From assembly GCA_003818205.1 (NCBI GenBank), contig RPRQ01000012.1, positions 1-64,000 of the forward strand: a stretch of 64,000 nt of DNA, read 5' to 3'. Position numbers and translations under genes: made by a program. Shown piece after piece: positions 8,949-17,485 of the stretch. The stretch is from Bacteroidales bacterium. Lineage in GTDB: Bacteria > Bacteroidota > Bacteroidia > Bacteroidales > Tenuifilaceae. Every line of letters begins with the position of its first letter. The stretch's first letter is position 1. Below the pieces are notes generated by a model. The model did not search any database. It was given only the letters and a program-made list of their open reading frames with translations, and was not told the origin of the DNA.

Positions 8949-10235
8949 ATGAAAAAGCACTTAATATTTTTTATGATTTTCATTTTTTTAAGTTGTCAGA
9001 AAGAAACAACAAAAAAAGAGAATGGAATAGGAGCATCTCTTAATGGTAATTGCTGGTGTACGAAATATGTCGCAAATGAGATGGGAATTTCAAGTTATCC
9101 TGATGCTTGGAAATGGACAGCCAATACACTTGGTAATGGATATGTAATTACAGTTACTCCTCAAGCAGGTGATATTATTGTAATGAATAAGTACTATAAT
9201 GGAACTGCTGAATATGGACATATTGGTATTATTAAATCTGTCATTAATGGGAACAATCAATATACTATAACTATTCATGGTGCGAATCAACCTGGCGTAA
9301 AATCATATGAATGCAATTGTGATAATGTTTCTGATTGGAGCAGAACAATATTAACTTCTGATATTTCCGAAGGGAAAGTAACATTTTATCGAGGAATTCC
9401 TTTGACTTTTACTTGTTTTCAAATTGAAAACACCCTGAATCCACCAGCATTAGTAAATCCAATTAATAATATAACAGTTACAAATGTACAGATGCAATGG
9501 CAGCAGGTTTCTAATGCTTCAGGTTATATGTTGGAAATTGATGGTAATCAAGTGAACATTAATTCTGGGTCACAGATTACTTATAATCCTACTTTGAATT
9601 ATGGACAACATCAATGGCGTGCTTGCACCAAAAATGGTGTTGGCATTTTTGGCTACTGGTCATCATACACATCTTTTATCTACCAACAAAATACAGTTGC
9701 TGAATCTTGTAATGGAATAGATGATAATAATGACGGAATTATTGATAACATATCTTCGTGTTGGATGGCGATATATAGGTTTAGAGACCCAAACACAGGA
9801 GCTCGTTGTTGGAATAATACTACATTGCCTCCAGCTGGATTTCAAAATTATGTATATGAAATAGAGGCGTGGGTTGTGGCATCTAATCAAATTTCGAATA
9901 CTTTTCCTTTAGTTCAGTGTTCTAAACTAACAGACCATATTTTAGTCGAAAAAAATAGTAGTGATTATAATTCTTTAATAAATGCAGGTTATCAAAAAAC
10001 AGCCGATTTAGGTTATGTTTGGTATAATAATGGTGTATCTCATTCAAATATATATCTTGGTAGTAATTACAAAGTATGTAAAGTATATAGGTTTTCATAT
10101 ATTGTAAGTGGTGGTCTTGGAGCCCATTTTTTTACTAGAGGTGCCGATAATATTAGCAATATGATATGCGAAAAACCATCTCGTTTTGAAGTAATTACAA
10201 GTCAAGATATTTTCACAAATCCACCTTGTCAATAA
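8949..10235 (+). CDS. CHAP-domain lipoprotein with MopE-like motif and DUF5648-like C-terminus
   Basis: This 428-residue protein has a lipoprotein signal (FIFLSC, Cys16). A CHAP amidase/peptidase-like domain spans about 28-150; Cys37 in NCWCTKYV and His91 in EYGHIGII are the likely catalytic pair, as in NlpC/P60-CHAP peptidoglycan hydrolases. A fibronectin/Ig-like segment follows (about 165-245), then the short metal-binding-type motif CNGIDDNNDGIID (254-266). The C-terminal module (about 273-428) has YRFRDPNTGARCW and KVYRFSYIVSGGLGAHFFTR repeats resembling DUF5648. This is probably a surface lipoprotein that cuts peptide or peptidoglycan bonds. An IS701 element is inserted 14 bases after the stop codon. 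Domain calls after CHAP are less sure. Confidence 0.72.
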   Translation: MKKHLIFFMIFIFLSCQKETTKKENGIGASLNGNCWCTKYVANEMGISSYPDAWKWTANTLGNGYVITVTPQAGDIIVMNKYYNGTAEYGHIGIIKSVINGNNQYTITIHGANQPGVKSYECNCDNVSDWSRTILTSDISEGKVTFYRGIPLTFTCFQIENTLNPPALVNPINNITVTNVQMQWQQVSNASGYMLEIDGNQVNINSGSQITYNPTLNYGQHQWRACTKNGVGIFGYWSSYTSFIYQQNTVAESCNGIDDNNDGIIDNISSCWMAIYRFRDPNTGARCWNNTTLPPAGFQNYVYEIEAWVVASNQISNTFPLVQCSKLTDHILVEKNSSDYNSLINAGYQKTADLGYVWYNNGVSHSNIYLGSNYKVCKVYRFSYIVSGGLGAHFFTRGADNISNMICEKPSRFEVITSQDIFTNPPCQ

Positions 10236-10249
10236 TAAATATAATCTAA

Positions 10250-11756
10250 TTCTACTTTGACATATTAGATAAAACCATTGAAAACACTGGGACTTTAGAA
10301 AAAAATATGTATTTTTAAAACATCGAAGAACAGGCTCTTCGTTCCGAAAATTTTGAAAAATGTTTAATACAACGTAAAGATAATCAAGGATATGGAAAAA
10401 CACTGACCGCCATTTTAGGGCGATTAAGTGATCATTTGTCAGCATTTAAACCTATTTTCAGGAACAAAACTAAAATATTTTTTGACAAAGCGGAAAAATA
10501 TTCACAAGGAATAGTCACAACCGACATGCGTAACATTGAACGTATTAGCGAAAACCTTAACTCAAATTATTTTCAGATGCAACACTTTATTTCAGAATCG
10601 AACTGGGATGGTCGATCTGTTATAAATCTTGTGGCACAGGAGGTAAGCCAAATCCTTCCAAAACGAAAATTAACAGGCTTAATCATAGATGAAAGTGGAT
10701 GGGTAAAAAAAGGCGTCAAAAGTGTTGGCGTTGGACACCAATATTGTGGAAATGTAGGTAAAACGGCTAATGGTCAAGTAGCAGTTTTTGCATGTCTTAG
10801 CAATGGCGATTTTGCCTCAATGGTTGATTCTAGGCTGTACCTTCCCAAGGATTGGTGCGACAATCCTTCACGTTGCGATGAAGCCGGTATCCCGCAAGAA
10901 AAACGCATCTTTAAAACTAAGCTGGTATTAGCTGCAGATATCATTCAGCATCTGATAGACCAGGGCATATTATTTGAATTCATTTCAGCCGATGGATATT
11001 ATGGCAACGATGCTAGTTTAGCTCGCTCTATAGATAGCATGGGGAAATTATACATGCTTGATTTACATGCCGACCAAACAATCTATTTGGAGCGTCCCGA
11101 ATTAGTGATTCCTCCTCGAAAAAACACAAAAGGGAGAGAACCTCAAAAATTGAAACCGACCATAAATGGCCTGTCCGTAAAAAAATATCTTGATATGCTG
11201 ACCGATAACGATTGGTCAACGCTTACAGTAAGAAATACAGCCAAAGGAAAGCTCAAAGGTGATTACCATTTTGCGAAAGTTTATATTTGGGACAAAAACA
11301 TTAATTCAATAGAACAACGGTTACTGGTAATACGCAGAACAAAATCAAAAGAAGGAACAATAGAAATAAAATATTCTTTTACCAATGCCAACCTTGAGCA
11401 ATATACACCAGAGTCGTTGGCCTACATGCAGGCACAACGTTTCTTTGTTGAACATTGTATAAAAGAATCAAAACAAATATTGGGAATTGACGAATTTCAA
11501 ACACGCTTATGGAAAACATGGGAACATCAGATTGCCTTGAACTTTATGGTATCTTCGTTTGTACTCAAAGAAAAATTAACCTGCTTTGATGAGTTACCCT
11601 TACTATCAGCAAGGGATATAAAGGAGTATCTTACGTTTAAACTTTATAAACAAATGACTGAAGAAGAAATGCTCGATAAAATTCATAATCGACATAAAAT
11701 ACGTCAAAGAGATATAAATCGCTATTATTTAGATAGTTAAATTTGTCAAAGTAGAA
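10250..11756. mobile_element. Complete IS701-family insertion sequence
   Basis: The ends carry matching inverted repeats, TTCTACTTTGACA at 10250-10262 and its complement TGTCAAAGTAGAA at 11744-11756. Both ends are flanked by CTAA (10246-10249 and 11757-11760), a 4-bp target duplication that fits the YTAR preference of IS701. Total length is about 1.5 kb with a single transposase gene. Confidence 0.9.
10436..11740 (+). CDS. IS701-family DDE transposase
   Basis: This is 434 residues from a TTG codon at 10436. The frame stays open upstream to about 10319 (containing a plausible N-terminus ending LGRLSDHL) without any ATG, so the true start may be a non-ATG codon further upstream. DDE features include LIIDESGWVKKGVKSVGVGHQY (first Asp at 85) and FISADGYYGND (second Asp), then a C-terminal helical region with EHCIKESKQILGIDEFQTRLW, all typical of IS701 (RNase H-like DDE_5). 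The gene fills the element between its terminal repeats. It appears intact apart from the uncertain start. Confidence 0.88.
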   Translation: MSAFKPIFRNKTKIFFDKAEKYSQGIVTTDMRNIERISENLNSNYFQMQHFISESNWDGRSVINLVAQEVSQILPKRKLTGLIIDESGWVKKGVKSVGVGHQYCGNVGKTANGQVAVFACLSNGDFASMVDSRLYLPKDWCDNPSRCDEAGIPQEKRIFKTKLVLAADIIQHLIDQGILFEFISADGYYGNDASLARSIDSMGKLYMLDLHADQTIYLERPELVIPPRKNTKGREPQKLKPTINGLSVKKYLDMLTDNDWSTLTVRNTAKGKLKGDYHFAKVYIWDKNINSIEQRLLVIRRTKSKEGTIEIKYSFTNANLEQYTPESLAYMQAQRFFVEHCIKESKQILGIDEFQTRLWKTWEHQIALNFMVSSFVLKEKLTCFDELPLLSARDIKEYLTFKLYKQMTEEEMLDKIHNRHKIRQRDINRYYLDS

Positions 11757-11783
11757 CTAACAAGTTAATTATAAACTTCTTTT

Positions 11784-11955
11784 ATGGGTGATCTTGATTC
11801 ATGCCCTTGCTGTGGAAGAAAAGCAATTGATTCTTTCGATTCAAACTATTTTCCTGTTCATACATGGTGAAAAGTACTTCATTGACAATAAATGCGGTAA
11901 TGGTGATGGCACAACCTGTCCCGAGTGTGGATCAACCCAGTTATTTAGACTTTGA
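11784..11955 (+). pseudogene. Frameshifted small zinc-ribbon (CPCC-type) protein
   Basis: Frame 1 reads MGDLDSCPCCGRKAIDSFDS and stops after HTW (TGA at 11868-11870). Shifting the frame by one base continues as EKYFIDNKCGNGDG and CPECGSTQLFRL, ending at 11955. The two halves together give two CPxC knuckles, as in small zinc-ribbon proteins of about 57 residues. This suggests a single-base insertion near 11868, or a sequencing error. It begins 23 bases after the IS target duplication, so the IS may have cut off its promoter. Function unknown. Confidence 0.5.
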
Positions 11956-12013
11956 CAAAGTCTATTCAGATTGAATGATTTGTTTATTTTATAAACCTTT
12001 AAATTAATATTAC

Positions 12014-13360
12014 ATGAATAATAAGAATAGTATTTTGATTTTCCCATTAATGGTAATCGGTTTAGTGTTAATTATTGCAAATGGTTGCAAAAAAGATGAG
12101 AACAATCAAGTTAACTCAGTACAAATTCCCGTACTAACTACTGTTACAATAAGTAATATTATGCAAACTACTGCCTCTTGTGGAGGCAATATCACCTCTG
12201 ACGGAGGCTCAACAGTTACAGCAAGAGGAGTATGCTGGAGTACAGGGCAAACGCCTACTATAACTGACAGTAAAACCATCGATGGCATTGGTACAGGCAG
12301 TTTTACTAGTGCTATAACTAGTTTGACTGCCAATACAACTTATTACGTACGAGCCTATGCAACTAATAGTGCTGGAACAGGTTATGGAACTATTATTTCT
12401 TTTACAACACTACATGAATTAAAATTACCCACATTAACAACTTCTGCTGTAAGTAGCATATCGCAAGTTTCAGCAACTTGTGGAGGCATTATTACAAGCG
12501 ATGGTGGTGCAACTATTATTGCACGTGGTATTTGTTGGAGCACAAACCAGAATCCAACGAATCTAGATTATACAACAACAGACGGAGCAGGGAATGGCAT
12601 TTTTATAAGCAATTTAACAATATTAACAGCCAACACAACCTACTATGTACGTGCTTATGCAACAAATAGCGTTGGAATAGCATTTGGTAATCAAATCAGT
12701 TTTACAACAACTGCAATACCCAATTGTGGAACTGTTACTGATATTGATGGTAATGTTTATAATACTGTAACAATTGGCACTCAATGCTGGATGAGGGAAA
12801 ACCTTAAAACTACAAAATACCGTAATGGTGATCCAATACAAAAGGTTCAAAATATTCTTGTTAGTAATCAATGGAGTATATTAACTTCAGGTGCATACTT
12901 TAATAGCGATAATAACTATACAAATATTTATGGTAATTTATATAATTGGTATGCAGTAAATGATGTACGTAATATAGCTCCAGTTGGTTGGCACGTTGCC
13001 ACTGATGCCGATTGGACAACTTTAACTGATTATCTAGGTGGCTTAGGTATAGCTGGTGGTAAATTAAAAGAAAGTGGCACAATACATTGGGACAGTCCCA
13101 ATATTGGCGGAACCAATAATATAGGGGTCAAAATTGGTGCTACCAACGAATCTGGTTTTACTGCACTTCCAGGTTCTTCAATTGATAGAGATGGTGTAGA
13201 CTATGCCGTTGGTTATCTCGGTCAATGGTGGACTTCTACCGTGGGAGGCACAGGTACTTGGGGTCCTTGGACTCGAAGCATGAAACACGATATTGGCTAC
13301 GTATTTAGGGAAGGTCGTGATGAGAGGAATGGATTTTCTGTACGTTGTGTTAAGGATTAA
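12014..13360 (+). CDS. FISUMP-domain lipoprotein with two Ig-like repeats
   Basis: This 448-residue protein has a lipoprotein signal (Cys25 in ANGCKKDE). Two tandem repeats of about 95 residues follow (about 38-130 and 137-230), each with GG.IT.DGG...ARG.CWST...P and TTYYVRAYATNS. The C-terminal domain (about 236-447) matches the Fibrobacter succinogenes major paralogous (FISUMP) domain: TDIDGNVYNTVTIGTQCWM, ENLKTTKY, YGNLYNWYAV, PVGWHVATDADW, NGFSVRCVKD. FISUMP proteins are exported and of unknown function, often in many paralogues per genome. A second FISUMP lipoprotein lies 0.8 kb downstream. This protein is probably surface-exposed. Confidence 0.82.
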   Translation: MNNKNSILIFPLMVIGLVLIIANGCKKDENNQVNSVQIPVLTTVTISNIMQTTASCGGNITSDGGSTVTARGVCWSTGQTPTITDSKTIDGIGTGSFTSAITSLTANTTYYVRAYATNSAGTGYGTIISFTTLHELKLPTLTTSAVSSISQVSATCGGIITSDGGATIIARGICWSTNQNPTNLDYTTTDGAGNGIFISNLTILTANTTYYVRAYATNSVGIAFGNQISFTTTAIPNCGTVTDIDGNVYNTVTIGTQCWMRENLKTTKYRNGDPIQKVQNILVSNQWSILTSGAYFNSDNNYTNIYGNLYNWYAVNDVRNIAPVGWHVATDADWTTLTDYLGGLGIAGGKLKESGTIHWDSPNIGGTNNIGVKIGATNESGFTALPGSSIDRDGVDYAVGYLGQWWTSTVGGTGTWGPWTRSMKHDIGYVFREGRDERNGFSVRCVKD

Positions 13361-13378
13361 CTTATTGTAACCAATAAG
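13361..13378 (+). terminator. Small hairpin after the first FISUMP gene
   Basis: CTTATTG and CAATAAG pair around a TAAC loop directly after the stop codon, with a weak AT-rich tail. This is a modest candidate only. Confidence 0.3.
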
Positions 13379-13439
13379 ATATTCTTCTAATATTAATTTC
13401 AAATTTTGTTTTTGCTAAGGCATGTGAAACACTTTAATT

Positions 13440-14084
13440 ATGAAAATATTCTTCAAACTTATATTTATTGTAATAGTAATAGGTTGCAACAAAGAAAATA
13501 AAGAAACATCTGATATTATTCCTCTTGAAGCAGTTCCTAAAACAGCCTATATTACCTACCTGACTCCTCCAAATAATTTTAAATCGGTTATAGGTTGGAT
13601 TACTGCAATTCATGATAGACGAACGACACAACCTAGCTTCATTGAGATTGATTATTTGAGACTTTATGCTAGAGTGAACGGAGTTGATATTTTATTAAAT
13701 TCAGACGAATACAATGATAATAAAGCAGAAGGTGGATTGTTTTTGAGAAATCCTTGGTTTGGAGAAAATAATAATAATCCGATACTTTATGAGTATAGAA
13801 ATTCTGAGAATCTAATTTTAAGAACAAGTATTAAACCTGATAATGTATGGCATGTTTGGAATAATAAGTGGCCTAGGGTTAATGTTCCTGTAAATACCGA
13901 GAGATGCTGGTTAGAGGTAAAATGTAAAATAACGGGTTCTGCTTTAATTCAAATAGGGATTGATTTTTGGAGGGATAGTACTAGTTTGTGGGCTGGTTAT
14001 CATGTTAATAATATTGAAGCGGGTGTTTCAAATTGGTATTATGAGCAGGGTGTTTGGCATATAATTGCTTTTGCAAAACCTTGA
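13440..14084 (+). CDS. Exported lipoprotein of unknown function
   Basis: This 214-residue protein starts with MKIFFKLIFIVIVIGCNKEN, a lipoprotein signal with Cys16. I do not recognise a domain. The mature part is rich in Asn, Trp and aromatic residues (YAGYHVNNIEAG-type strands, RCWLEVKCKITG) and looks beta-rich, possibly a carbohydrate-binding or jelly-roll fold, but no motif confirms this. It lies between two FISUMP lipoprotein genes on the same strand, with no overlap upstream and 58 bases to the next start, and may be co-expressed with them. Confidence 0.6.
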   Translation: MKIFFKLIFIVIVIGCNKENKETSDIIPLEAVPKTAYITYLTPPNNFKSVIGWITAIHDRRTTQPSFIEIDYLRLYARVNGVDILLNSDEYNDNKAEGGLFLRNPWFGENNNNPILYEYRNSENLILRTSIKPDNVWHVWNNKWPRVNVPVNTERCWLEVKCKITGSALIQIGIDFWRDSTSLWAGYHVNNIEAGVSNWYYEQGVWHIIAFAKP

Positions 14085-14142
14085 GACGAACTTGATAATT
14101 CAACCATATAATTCGAATACAAATAAAATTGGAGGATTTTTC

Positions 14143-15411
14143 GTGAAAAAAATATTTCAACTATTTTGTATAATCATTTTGTTGATTTCTTGCTTAAGCT
14201 GTGAGAAAAAAGAAGTACCTACAGTTAAAACCGTGAAAGCCATATTCAACGATAATGAAATTAGCATTGAGGCAACAGGAAAAATTGTTTCATATGGAGG
14301 TGCGGACGTTTTAAGTTATGGAATTTGTATGAACCAGAGCAACAATCCAACCATTGCTGATACAAAGGTTGAGTATAACGGAGTGGGAGTTTCAAGTTTT
14401 ACAGGAAAGTTCAGTGATTTAGAAATCAATGCAACCTATTACGTTAGGGCGTATGCTGTTAATTCCGAAGGCACTGGTTATGGCGAAGTACTAGAAATTA
14501 AGACCAGTATAAAGGCTCTTGTTACTACTAAAGAAGCTTCTGCGGTAGGTTTAGACTCTGCTACACTCAATGGGTCGGTTAATCCTAATAATCTTCTTTC
14601 AGAAGTTTGGATCGAATACGGAGAAACAACTAGTTATGGATCAAAGGTTATAATCGCTAATTTTAATGGTAGTGCTGAGATACCAGTTAAAGTTAAGCTT
14701 ACCAGCTTAGCCGCTGGTAAAGTATATTACTTCGTTGTTAAAGTTAAAAACGAGTTAGGTGAAATTTCGGGAAGCCAGATGTCTTTTGAGACCTATGGTC
14801 TTAAAGATATTGACGGTAACCTTTACCACACCGTCGTTATTAACGGTCGAGTTTGGACAAAAGAGAACCTAAAGACTACACATTTTAATGACGGAACTTC
14901 TATCCTGAATAAAACTGCTAATGCTGACTGGAGTGCTGTTACTGGTACCGCTGAACCAGCTTATTGTTATTATGACAACAATGAAGCTAATAAAAATGTT
15001 TTTGGAGTCTTGTACAATTGGTATGCGGCTTCAAATCAAAACATTGCTCCAGTAGGTTGGCATGTGCCAACAGCTGATGAATTAGAGGAACTCATATTTT
15101 ATTTGGGTGGACAATATGTCGCTGGAGGAAAAATGAAAACGACTGGTACTAGTATCTGGGAATCACCTAACACAGACGCAACCAATAGTTCTGGGTTTTC
15201 CGCTATTCCGGCTGGAGTTAGGGGGGATAGGCTCGACAATCAATTAGGAGCGTTCGGGGATTTGTATACTGATGCAGCTTTTTGGAGTTGTTCAGAATAC
15301 AATTCCAGCGGAAGATTTATGTTTGTAAGCTACAACACTGCGTTCGTGCAAACACGTATGCTAGTGAGTAAATCATACGGTCATAGTTTAAGGTTAATAA
15401 AAGATCAATAA
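14143..15411 (+). CDS. FISUMP-domain lipoprotein, second copy
   Basis: This is 422 residues from the GTG at 14143, preferred because GGAGG lies 7 bases upstream and it gives a clean lipoprotein signal (VKKIFQLFCIIILLISCLSC). Domains: one repeat like those in the upstream FISUMP protein (about 30-125, with GYGICMNQSNNP-like and ATYYVRAYAVNS segments), a fibronectin-like segment (about 130-215, ATLNGSVNP ... GEISGSQMSFET), and a C-terminal FISUMP domain (about 218-421: KDIDGNLYHTVVINGRVW, YNWYAASN, APVGWHVPTADE). It is a diverged paralogue of the gene at 12014. The ribosome-binding site is unusually good for this phylum. Confidence 0.8.
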   Translation: MKKIFQLFCIIILLISCLSCEKKEVPTVKTVKAIFNDNEISIEATGKIVSYGGADVLSYGICMNQSNNPTIADTKVEYNGVGVSSFTGKFSDLEINATYYVRAYAVNSEGTGYGEVLEIKTSIKALVTTKEASAVGLDSATLNGSVNPNNLLSEVWIEYGETTSYGSKVIIANFNGSAEIPVKVKLTSLAAGKVYYFVVKVKNELGEISGSQMSFETYGLKDIDGNLYHTVVINGRVWTKENLKTTHFNDGTSILNKTANADWSAVTGTAEPAYCYYDNNEANKNVFGVLYNWYAASNQNIAPVGWHVPTADELEELIFYLGGQYVAGGKMKTTGTSIWESPNTDATNSSGFSAIPAGVRGDRLDNQLGAFGDLYTDAAFWSCSEYNSSGRFMFVSYNTAFVQTRMLVSKSYGHSLRLIKDQ

Positions 15412-15431
15412 GTTATGTCTTGGTATACTTA

Positions 15432-15587
15432 AATAACCCTTCAATTATTGATATCAACGGCAAGTTATTGATTAGTAAAGAGATTAGTGACAACAAGATT
15501 GATATTAGTGGTTTGCAGGAGGGTGTTTATACCATAAAGTTACTGAGTAAAGATGGTATAGTTACGAGGAAATTTGTAAAGCAGTAA
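15432..15587 (+). pseudogene. Detached type IX secretion C-terminal sorting domain
   Basis: A 51-codon open frame reads INGKLLISKEI ... IDISGLQEGVYTIKLLSK ... GIVTRKFVKQ then TAA. This is the strand pattern of the T9SS type-A C-terminal domain, which directs outer-membrane translocation and cell-surface anchoring. No start codon or cargo domain is attached; the upstream FISUMP gene stops about 20 bases earlier and the frame does not join it obviously. It is probably what is left of a deleted secreted protein, or of a former C-terminus lost by frameshift. Confidence 0.65.
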
Positions 15588-15874
15588 CAACCCTTTGTAG
15601 TAAATCGCAGAAAAAACTATCATGTTTTCATGCCTACATTCGTTAGAGGCTGTAAGTAAATTACATAAAATCTAATAATAAAATTACATTCAATTGTAAT
15701 CAGAAGCTGTCTGAAAAGCCAGAAAAAACCTAACCACAAAGGTCACGAAGTACATCACGAAGTTTACAAAGTATATATATTCAATACTATAACTTTGTTT
15801 TCTTTGTATATCTTTAGAGTTCTTCGTGGTTAAGTTTGACTTTAGCCTCTATTAAAACGAAATATATTAGCCTT
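15588..15874. repeat. Intergenic DNA with CACGAAG-type inverted word repeat
   Basis: At about 15729-15836 the left arm AACCACAAAGGTCACGAAG with further CACGAAG/ACAAAG words faces a right arm CTTTGTTTTCTTTGTAT ... TTCTTCGTGGTTAAG. This is another degenerate-word inverted element, of a different word family from the CACGGAG copies. I see no gene here. Confidence 0.6.
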
Positions 15875-16151
15875 TCATTATTAACCGAGAAAAAATCTAA
15901 ATTCAATAGGTCGCAGCGATGCTGCTTCTATCTTAAATATAATCGTCTATTCTACAAATAGTTCGCAGCAATGCTGCTTTTCTAAAGTCGCATAGCGACG
16001 ACCTATTTGTAGCAATTAGAGAAAAACCAAATTCAAGCCCTATTAGGCCTGCCTACCGCCTGCCAGTAGGCAGGGGCGACCTATACATTGAATGTAGTAG
16101 TATCAAGTATTTCATGAAGTTATAATATTTTAGTCGGTCAGTAGTGATTTT
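15875..16151. repeat. Dispersed repeat of about 280 bp, copy 1
   Basis: Nearly identical to 50416-50707 in the same orientation: TCATTATTAACCGAG, GGTCGCAGCGATGCTGCTT, AGTTCGCAGCAATGCTGCTT, GCGACGACCTATTTGTAG, a CCTGCCTACC palindrome, then ATACATTGAATGTAGTA and TAGTCGGTCAGTAGTGATTTT. The palindromic GTCGC/GCGAC words suggest strong secondary structure of REP-like type. It lies between the T9SS remnant and the outer-membrane protein gene. Confidence 0.8.
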
Positions 16152-16252
16152 ATAACGGATATTGTACTTGTAAAATCAGCATTACAGAATTATCTATCAT
16201 TCAATAATTAGAATAGAGCTAAAAAGGTTAATTTTAGCCAAATTTTAAGCTG

Positions 16253-17383
16253 ATGAAGAATATTATCTGCTCCTTCGTTTTATTTCTTATTGCCTCATCA
16301 ACCTTTTCACAGGATTTTTGGGTAAAGCGTAATATGCGCGAATCGGTTTTGGTTGGCGATTCGGGCAAGTTTAGTATTAACCCATACGCATCGGCTTTTT
16401 TTGATGACAGGGAGTACATAAGCGATATCAAGAAAGGATATACTTATCCCGGATTTTTTATTCAACCTCAGCTAAGATATAAACCTAATAAAAAGACTAG
16501 TATTTCGGCGGGTTTTTATACTCTCTATTTTGCGGGAAATGATTCGGTGGAGCGTTTTACACCTGTGCTTTCGCTCGAGGTTAAATTGCTCGATGGGGTA
16601 GAATTGATTCTTGGAACATTGCACTCACAGCAGCTTCACTACCTACCTGAACCCCTCATGAAACCCGAAAGGTTATTCAACTCCTTAACCGATAAGCTTA
16701 TTGGCTCACAACCCGAAACGGGGATTCAGTTTTTAACTGAAAAGGAGCGGTTCCGAGGCGATTCGTGGACCAACTGGGAACGATACATTAAGCAAGGAAG
16801 CCGTTTCCAAGAGGTTTTTACCATGGGCTTTGCAGCAATTGTAAAGCCAAGTACCTTCAGCAATCGGAATGGGTTAACGATCAATTTTTTTGGATTAGCC
16901 GTTCATAATGGAGGGCAAATCGACAGCTCGTACCTCGATGTTACAACAATGATAAACCTTGCAGCGGGGTTATCGTACAGGTTTCCCATTGGAACTGGGC
17001 GAAATAGTTTAGGATTGGAGACAACAGGTTTCCTCTCGACCGATAAATCGCCTAACCCAAAAAGTAAATATCTGAATGGGCATGCCATTTACCCAAAGGT
17101 ATTCATTGAGGGGAATAACCTACGGGGCGAGTTAGGTTATTGGTATGCATCGAAGTTCGATAACCCGAGAGGGGAGGAGCTGTTTGGTTCGTACTCATAT
17201 GTAAAACCTGATTTCGATGAGGATATCCGAAACCTCGTAACGGCAAAGATTATTTACACCGTTGAGGTTGCAAAAGGGTTTAACCTAGGGGGTAAATTCG
17301 AAACCTACTACGATACCAAATCATCAATCCTCGATTGGGCGTTTACCGTACGATTGGTTTTCTACGATTTTTTGAGGTGGTAA
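16253..17383 (+). CDS. Outer-membrane beta-barrel-like protein of unknown function
   Basis: This 376-residue protein has a signal peptide (MKNIICSFVLFLIASSTFSQ). The mature protein has alternating polar/hydrophobic strands ending in aromatic residues (FFIQPQLRYKP, ISAGFYTLYF, GLSYRFPIG, FTVRLVFYDFLRW), consistent with a small outer-membrane porin-like barrel, including a C-terminal strand ending in Arg-Trp. No enzymatic motif is seen. It is a single gene with the aldo/keto reductase gene about 100 bases downstream; a functional link is not evident. The ATG at 16253 gives the signal peptide directly. Confidence 0.6.
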   Translation: MKNIICSFVLFLIASSTFSQDFWVKRNMRESVLVGDSGKFSINPYASAFFDDREYISDIKKGYTYPGFFIQPQLRYKPNKKTSISAGFYTLYFAGNDSVERFTPVLSLEVKLLDGVELILGTLHSQQLHYLPEPLMKPERLFNSLTDKLIGSQPETGIQFLTEKERFRGDSWTNWERYIKQGSRFQEVFTMGFAAIVKPSTFSNRNGLTINFFGLAVHNGGQIDSSYLDVTTMINLAAGLSYRFPIGTGRNSLGLETTGFLSTDKSPNPKSKYLNGHAIYPKVFIEGNNLRGELGYWYASKFDNPRGEELFGSYSYVKPDFDEDIRNLVTAKIIYTVEVAKGFNLGGKFETYYDTKSSILDWAFTVRLVFYDFLRW

Positions 17384-17485
17384 AATATTTAAATCGTATA
17401 TGATCTTTTCAAAGCAGAGACCACCTGCAATTTATTTATGGGCATATAATTATAAAATAGTATTCGATACAATTTTTTCGACAAT

